A DNA stretch of 64,000 nt from Fen-1308 sp035319125 (GTDB lineage Bacteria; Nitrospirota; Thermodesulfovibrionia; Thermodesulfovibrionales; Dissulfurispiraceae): the NCBI GenBank assembly GCA_035319125.1, contig DATHDG010000034.1:1-64000 (forward strand). Direction: 5' to 3'. This document shows positions 59,437-64,000 of the stretch, one piece after another (the stretch's first letter is position 1; each line of letters starts with the position of its first letter). The position numbers and the translations under genes were made by a program. Below the pieces are notes generated by a model that made no database searches, was not told the origin of the DNA, and worked only from the letters and a program-made list of their open reading frames with translations.

Positions 59437-60227
59437 ATAAGCGATTTCAAGAAATAAAGAGTCGGCCCCGCGAAGAGAATGCTGTCGATCCTGTCAAGGA
59501 CTCCGCCATGTCCAGGGATAAGGCTACCTGAATCCTTAATGCCGGCATCACGCTTAAACATGGATTCCACCAGGTCTCCAACTATTGTTACAGCACCTAT
59601 AATTGCGCCAATCCAGGCAAGCTTTGACATCCCAATTCCCCTTACCAGATAATGGCCGAAGACAATTGCTGCAAAGATCCCACCCCCTATGGATCCAACA
59701 GCTCCTTCCACCGTTTTATTGGGGCTGACCTCTTTGTACAATTTTCGCTTGCCTATGCTGCTTCCAATATAGTAAGCGAAGGTGTCAGCGCTCCACACGC
59801 TGAGGCAAAGCAGAAATATCCATTCACAGCCGTCAAGCCTCAGATACCACAAAGGCAGAAGCAAGACAGGGATATAAATGATGCTAACCACCGCGGGTGA
59901 AATATCCCTGAGTGCGAAAACCGGATTTTTCCTCAAGAAAAGCCTCGCCGATGCAATCAGCATGAATATGACAACAAAGGCCATTGTCATGGCCTTTTCA
60001 GGGGCTGAAGCAGGGACAAAAAAAGCGGCGCCAATCAGCAAAGCACCGCCTATTATGCCGACAATAGACATTGATCTCGGCGTCCGGTACATCGCATGAA
60101 ATTCATGCTGAGCTAGTGCAGATATCACAGCCAGCAGGATAAGGAAGTATGCGGGCGACAATTTAACGACATAAAGGTAAAGAAGCGGAACGGCAATCAG
60201 TGCTACCACTACTCTTTTCAGATGCAT
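59433..60227 (-). CDS. cdsA: Phosphatidate cytidylyltransferase CdsA
   Basis: The 264-residue membrane protein makes CDP-diacylglycerol. It has about seven helices and the CdsA signature SMFKRDAGIKDSGSLIPGHGGVLDRIDS near 225. The neighbouring block WSADTFAYYIGSSIGKRKLY supports this. It overlaps uppS by 10 bp and dxr by 4 bp. Confidence 0.94.
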   Translation of the reverse strand: MHLKRVVVALIAVPLLYLYVVKLSPAYFLILLAVISALAQHEFHAMYRTPRSMSIVGIIGGALLIGAAFFVPASAPEKAMTMAFVVIFMLIASARLFLRKNPVFALRDISPAVVSIIYIPVLLLPLWYLRLDGCEWIFLLCLSVWSADTFAYYIGSSIGKRKLYKEVSPNKTVEGAVGSIGGGIFAAIVFGHYLVRGIGMSKLAWIGAIIGAVTIVGDLVESMFKRDAGIKDSGSLIPGHGGVLDRIDSILFAGPTLYFLKSLI

Positions 60228-60937
60228 TGAATATTTCCACCTTTGACCTTACCGAAACGCCTGTCCCTCATCTGATATTGATAGATTGCCTCAAGAAATT
60301 CTTCGCGGGAGAAATCGGGCCAAAGGGTACTCGTGAAAAAAAACTCAGAGTATGCCGACTGCCACAACAGAAAATTGCTCAATCGCTGCTCTCCGCTCGT
60401 CCGGATTATAAGATCCGGATCGGGAGCATCTTCAGTGTCCATTAGACTGCCAAGAGCTTTCTCAGTTATCTCATCAACGTCTTTTGAGGAAATAAACAGT
60501 TTTCTCACAGCCCTGATGATTTCATCCCTCCCTCCGTAACTCAGGGCGCAATAAACCACCATCCTCGAATTCTCAGCCGTTGTCTTTTCAACATGCTCAA
60601 TCAGATTCCTGATATGTGAAGAAAGTTTCTCCCTGTTGCCTATGACTTTGAATCGAACGTTTTCCTTCATGAAATTGTCAAGATCATTGATAAGAAATGT
60701 CTCTAAAAGCGTCATTATCACCGATATTTCCGATGCCGGTCTCTTCCAGTTTTCCAGAGAAAAAGCATACATGGAAAGGTTTTTGATGCCTATTCCGCCA
60801 GCGGCGCGCACAATTTCAGAGGCCCTCTCAACACCCCTCTTATGTCCTTCTGAACGAGGCAGTCCGCGCATTTCAGCCCAGCGGCCGTTGCCGTCCATAA
60901 TGATTCCAACATGATTCGGGATCGCTCTTTCCATCAC
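60218..60937 (-). CDS. uppS: Undecaprenyl diphosphate synthase
   Basis: The 239-residue enzyme makes the peptidoglycan lipid carrier. Hallmarks are HVGIIMDGNGRWAEMRGLPR near 8, SMYAFSLENWKRP near 55 and DPDLIIRTSGEQRLSNFLLWQSAYSEFFF near 182. It is the first gene of the uppS-cdsA-dxr-rseP run. Confidence 0.95.
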   Translation of the reverse strand: MMERAIPNHVGIIMDGNGRWAEMRGLPRSEGHKRGVERASEIVRAAGGIGIKNLSMYAFSLENWKRPASEISVIMTLLETFLINDLDNFMKENVRFKVIGNREKLSSHIRNLIEHVEKTTAENSRMVVYCALSYGGRDEIIRAVRKLFISSKDVDEITEKALGSLMDTEDAPDPDLIIRTSGEQRLSNFLLWQSAYSEFFFTSTLWPDFSREEFLEAIYQYQMRDRRFGKVKGGNIQCI

Positions 60938-60959
60938 CAGATCACCTCAGAGACGAAGA

Positions 60960-62735
60960 CTATCTGCCCTTTGTAGAAAAAACATAGAGCTTGATGCCCA
61001 TGGGATTCTTTCCTTTCAGAAGATCCTTGGCATTGCTAAGCAGATAGGGTTTAACAAGCACTATAAGTCTGTCATTAACTACCGTATAGTCAAGAATGTT
61101 ACCACTGATCTCTTCCAGGAAGCTTGCCTCTTCCACCGAAATGCCGTTCCACCAGAAACTCCTGAGTTCTGACGAGGAATATCCTATGCTTCTGGCAAAA
61201 TTGATCATCGATTTACGTTTAGGGGCAATAACCTCCGCATTGTATGATACGAGACGATCCTTCAAGGTCCAGTTGCCCTTTTCTATCATCAGATTTCCGG
61301 ATTCCTTTTTGTATGCGTCTGCAAAGCCGCCAAAGTCTTCATTACTCACCCATGTCCTGACGCCTTTGTCGTTATAGAAATTAAGAAACCCGTTCTCATC
61401 CCATGCAAAAAGTGCGCGGCGTCCATCAGGAGCATAAACGTACTGAAAGTCATAAATATTGATACCTTGAGGCAGCTTTATATATGCACCTTTCTTAAAA
61501 GTGCCGTTATCATAATCCAAAGCATACATCTTGCCTTCAAATCCCTCGCCTTCGGAAAAGCTCTGTGCAGCAATGACATTTTCGACCTTACGAAGGAAAA
61601 TGTCGTCGGCCTGCCATATAAGCTTGAAAGCGCCTGCTTCAAGCGCATAGATATAAGAACGCACGCGGGTGCGCGACCCTATTTGGCGTTTGGCAAGCAT
61701 CGAGTCGCCGGTTGGAGCAGTGACAGGTCGGCCGTCGGACATTGTTGTAATAAGGAGGACATCACGGCCGTTCTTTTTTGCATCGACAGAATCAGCCCAT
61801 AATACTTCACCTGTGCCTGGCGGATCGAACTCCCATTGAAGTTTAAGATCTAGATCAGGCCTGTAGATTCCGACATGGTCACCAGATGCCAAGACTATGT
61901 CCGGACTCCCATCTCCGTCAAAATCGCCAACGGTTAGCCGTTTGGCAGAGAAAGGCATTTTGTATGTCAGTAATGCCTCGCCTTCGCGAGGGGCAAATGC
62001 GCCCGCAGAGAATTTTAGTTGCTTGACAGCAGCCACATGAACTGAAGTCTTAGCTTCTGAAAACTGTTTGCCGTCGCTAACCCAGTAGAGTTTCTGAGTC
62101 ATATCTACCGCGTTTTTCGACTCTTCTGCGCTGAGGATTAAAGCAACCTCAGCACCCTTTGCCTTTGCCTCTGTAATTACCTCGGCAGCTGAGGCATTCT
62201 GCAGGGCAGTATCTATGATTTCAAAGCGCCCGGAATCGAGAAGAGAGTGATAATAGGCATCTCCAAGATACCAGTCTATATTGCCCTGATAAAACAGCAG
62301 CCTAATCTTTCTTGCCGGGATCTTAATCCTGGCACCGGCAAAATCCTCAGGCTTGCCGGATAAAATCACACCCTTCGCGGCAGAAGTCTCTGCCGAATGG
62401 ACTTCAAAAATCCCGACAGGCATTTGCACATTGCCCATTTGTTCCTTGGTAACGGGATGAACAAAAGGCGCCCCTTCCTTGAACGCGGTTATCCTCATCC
62501 CTTCCTTAACTGATGCTGACTTGCCTTTGTCGATGACAACTGACTTCCCGGCGATCGAAGAGACACTGCCCGATAGCGGAATGAAATAGGAGAGGATATC
62601 TTCCTTCAGCGCATTTAGCGATGAGCCGAGTGCCGCAGAGGACAGCTCTCCCTTTTGGGCCGCATTGCCAGCCATTGGCGCCAAAATCGAGACTGAAAAT
62701 ATCAACAGAACTAGTGAAATCACTTTTCTTATCAT
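60960..62735 (-). CDS. Exported FG-GAP/VCBS-repeat protein of unknown function
   Basis: The roughly 591-residue protein has a signal peptide (MIRKVISLVLLIFSVSIL, ending near NAA). The N-terminal half is beta-rich (SGSVSSIAGKSVVIDKG and so on, FlgT-like in style), followed by a Rossmann-like segment (ITEAKAKGAEVALILSAEES) and an FG-GAP calcium-binding repeat (LTVGDFDGDGSPDIVLASG, near 270). The rest looks like a beta-propeller. Function is unknown. ATG at 62735 is preferred over a TTG at 62744. It lies upstream of uppS in the same direction (22 bp), but is probably a separate unit. Confidence 0.75.
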   Translation of the reverse strand: MIRKVISLVLLIFSVSILAPMAGNAAQKGELSSAALGSSLNALKEDILSYFIPLSGSVSSIAGKSVVIDKGKSASVKEGMRITAFKEGAPFVHPVTKEQMGNVQMPVGIFEVHSAETSAAKGVILSGKPEDFAGARIKIPARKIRLLFYQGNIDWYLGDAYYHSLLDSGRFEIIDTALQNASAAEVITEAKAKGAEVALILSAEESKNAVDMTQKLYWVSDGKQFSEAKTSVHVAAVKQLKFSAGAFAPREGEALLTYKMPFSAKRLTVGDFDGDGSPDIVLASGDHVGIYRPDLDLKLQWEFDPPGTGEVLWADSVDAKKNGRDVLLITTMSDGRPVTAPTGDSMLAKRQIGSRTRVRSYIYALEAGAFKLIWQADDIFLRKVENVIAAQSFSEGEGFEGKMYALDYDNGTFKKGAYIKLPQGINIYDFQYVYAPDGRRALFAWDENGFLNFYNDKGVRTWVSNEDFGGFADAYKKESGNLMIEKGNWTLKDRLVSYNAEVIAPKRKSMINFARSIGYSSSELRSFWWNGISVEEASFLEEISGNILDYTVVNDRLIVLVKPYLLSNAKDLLKGKNPMGIKLYVFSTKGR

Positions 62736-62849
62736 GGATGTCAAACACCCCCGATTAATCTGGAAAATGCAAGTAACAGTTTAAAATATGGGCTAAATAT
62801 AAGTCAAAATGCTTGACTAATCCCGGCCTTTATGGTTTAAATAAATTTC

Positions 62850-63605
62850 ATGAGAAAAATATCCTTGGTTTTCATATTGGTATGCTCGCTTCTCGTCGCT
62901 GCCGTTGTAACGGGCTGCAGCAAGAAGGATGTTAAACCTGAAGGTGCCTATGACCCTGAAAAGTACCTTACAAATGCAGATGTTTTAGTCAGTGAAAAGA
63001 AATACGACGAGGCACGCAAAGAACTGCTTGAGGTAAAGAACAGAGACTCTCAAAAAAAATACGGTGCGCTGGCTCAATTGAAGATAGCTGACAGCTACAA
63101 TAAAGAGGGTGAACCGGATCTCGCTATAGCTGAATACCGCAAATTCATAGAAAATTATCCGGACAATCAGTTTGCTTCATATGCTCAGTATCAAATCGCT
63201 ATGGCCTACTATTCTCAGATTGAATCTCCTGACAGGGGCACCGGTGCTGCTCAAAGCGCACTCATTGAATTTAACCGCCTCAAACAGCTGTATCCTAGAA
63301 ATCCGTACCGTGACATTGTCGAACTGCGAATAGAAAAGGCGCAGAACGTTATTGCCGACGGTGACTTCATGATTGGAGAATTCTATTTCAATAAGGAATC
63401 CTATACTGCAGCGCTCGGCAGGCTTGAGGGTTTGCTCGTGAAATATCCTAATTATAAGAAAGCTGATACAACTATGCTTTTAATCGGCAAGTCATACACA
63501 GCCCTAAAAATGAGAGACAAAGCCAAAGAAACCTTTGACCGTCTCATACAAAAGTATCCTTCAAGTGATGCTGCAAAAGAGGCAGCAAAGCTGGTTTCAC
63601 ATTAA
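62850..63605 (+). CDS. bamD: Outer-membrane assembly lipoprotein BamD
   Basis: The 251-residue protein has a lipoprotein signal ending VVTGCSKKD and five or so TPR-like helical repeats, recognisable in AQLKIADSYNKEGEPDLAIAEYRKFIENYPDNQF and QYQIAMAYYSQIESPDRGT. That is the BamD (YfiO) layout and length. It is an essential part of the BAM complex. Confidence 0.88.
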   Translation: MRKISLVFILVCSLLVAAVVTGCSKKDVKPEGAYDPEKYLTNADVLVSEKKYDEARKELLEVKNRDSQKKYGALAQLKIADSYNKEGEPDLAIAEYRKFIENYPDNQFASYAQYQIAMAYYSQIESPDRGTGAAQSALIEFNRLKQLYPRNPYRDIVELRIEKAQNVIADGDFMIGEFYFNKESYTAALGRLEGLLVKYPNYKKADTTMLLIGKSYTALKMRDKAKETFDRLIQKYPSSDAAKEAAKLVSH

Positions 63606-63636
63606 TCCAGGACCGAACACAAAAGGATCTCAAGGC

Positions 63637-64000
63637 TTGCAATCGAACTATTATCCGGCCTATCTTGACCTAAAGGGCAAAAAATGTGTAGTGGTTGGAG
63701 GAGGCAAGATCGCTGAAAGAAAGGTGAAAATGCTCTTGAGAGCCGGTGCATCCGTACATGTAATAAGTCCGGAAATTACCGGATCGCTCAGGCTGCTTAA
63801 GACCAAGAGATGTATTCGATATTCGTCCAGGATATACAGAAAAGGCGACTTAAAGAATGCATGGTTGACGATTGCTGCGACTTCTGAACAAGAAGTAAAC
63901 ATAGCGGTGTCTGAAGATGCGCCTTTTCTCGTCAACGTGATAGATGCTCCAGAATTGGCCAACTTTATTACACCAGCTTTAGTGCAAACCGGTCCACTTC
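63637..64000 (+). CDS. Precorrin-2 dehydrogenase / siroheme synthase N-terminal domain (partial)
   Basis: The reading frame starts at TTG 63637 (no ATG fits) and continues past the window edge for 121 codons. It has the CysG/Met8 N-terminal Rossmann pattern (YPAYLDLKGKKCVVVGGGKIAERKVKMLL) and the segment VNVIDAPELANFITPALVQTGPL. It oxidises precorrin-2 to sirohydrochlorin for siroheme or haem synthesis. It is truncated by the window, not by mutation. The alternative haem route is plausible in organisms that use siroheme as a precursor. Confidence 0.85.
   Translation, partial: MQSNYYPAYLDLKGKKCVVVGGGKIAERKVKMLLRAGASVHVISPEITGSLRLLKTKRCIRYSSRIYRKGDLKNAWLTIAATSEQEVNIAVSEDAPFLVNVIDAPELANFITPALVQTGPL

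Overview
This 64-kb window looks like part of the chromosome of a Gram-negative, microaerobic bacterium, probably from Nitrospirota or the former deltaproteobacterial lineages. The pointers are a 16S rRNA 5' end, a cbb3 oxidase locus, two adjacent DUF507 genes, three sigma-54-dependent two-component systems, BamD, RseP and heptose functions (an outer membrane), and a SelB gene. The phylum is an inference; only 180 bases of 16S are present. Genes are dense, with many 1-14 bp overlaps, and most belong to long co-directional operons.

Layout. 1-0.5 kb: 5' end of a 16S rRNA gene on the minus strand, with an unusually long V1 hairpin, its leader and promoters. 0.5-11.8 kb: a minus-strand respiratory locus in the order Rrf2 regulator, ccoN, a ccoO-OmpA-cytochrome c fusion, a split-off CcoP membrane domain, then ccoQ, ccoG, ccoH, a cytochrome c, a YtkA-like protein, a TauE/SafE-like protein, ccoI and ccoS, with VanZ and an endonuclease Q homologue at the end. 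11.8-15.1 kb: tRNA-Asn, a beta-hydroxyacid dehydrogenase, and an rpsF-ssb-rpsR operon that ends in two DUF507 genes and an HNH nuclease. 15.1-22.3 kb: NtrBC-like pair, nadD, proA, ferredoxin, Nudix, HIT, hisI, adenosine-specific kinase. 22.3-28.3 kb (plus): DUF4390, NtrYX-like pair, der, UspA. 28.3-34.4 kb (minus): orphan fumarase alpha subunit, a ZraSR-like system whose likely target (a ZraP-like protein) has a near-consensus sigma-54 promoter, AmrS, DUF2934. 34.8-39.8 kb: a glutaredoxin gene read through an in-frame UGA, smpB, a lipoprotein, aat, clpA, clpS, FmdB. 40-47.5 kb (plus): hfq, Nudix, PpiD-like, cdaA-cdaR-glmM, a comEC gene interrupted by two in-frame UGAs, a Cache-domain protein. 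47.6-55.7 kb (plus): acyl-CoA synthetase homologue, hisH, selB, degP/htrA, PIN-TRAM, ispD, ispF. 55.7-62.7 kb (minus): cheW, rfaE2, Nudix, rseP, dxr, cdsA, uppS, FG-GAP protein. 62.8-64 kb (plus): bamD and a truncated siroheme synthase gene.

The two strongest findings are: (1) a membrane-anchored glutaredoxin whose active site reads U-P-Y-C, with UGA at the first catalytic cysteine and a bacterial SECIS-like hairpin (GGUC loop, 19 nt after the UGA), in a genome that also carries selB in this window; and (2) a remodelled cbb3 oxidase in which CcoO, an OmpA-type peptidoglycan-binding domain and a CcoP-like cytochrome c are one polypeptide while the CcoP membrane helix is a separate 64-residue protein. 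Also notable are the paired palindromes around the Fe-S-type Rrf2 regulator, the sigma-54 promoter and dyad upstream of the ZraP-like gene, and the doubly interrupted comEC.
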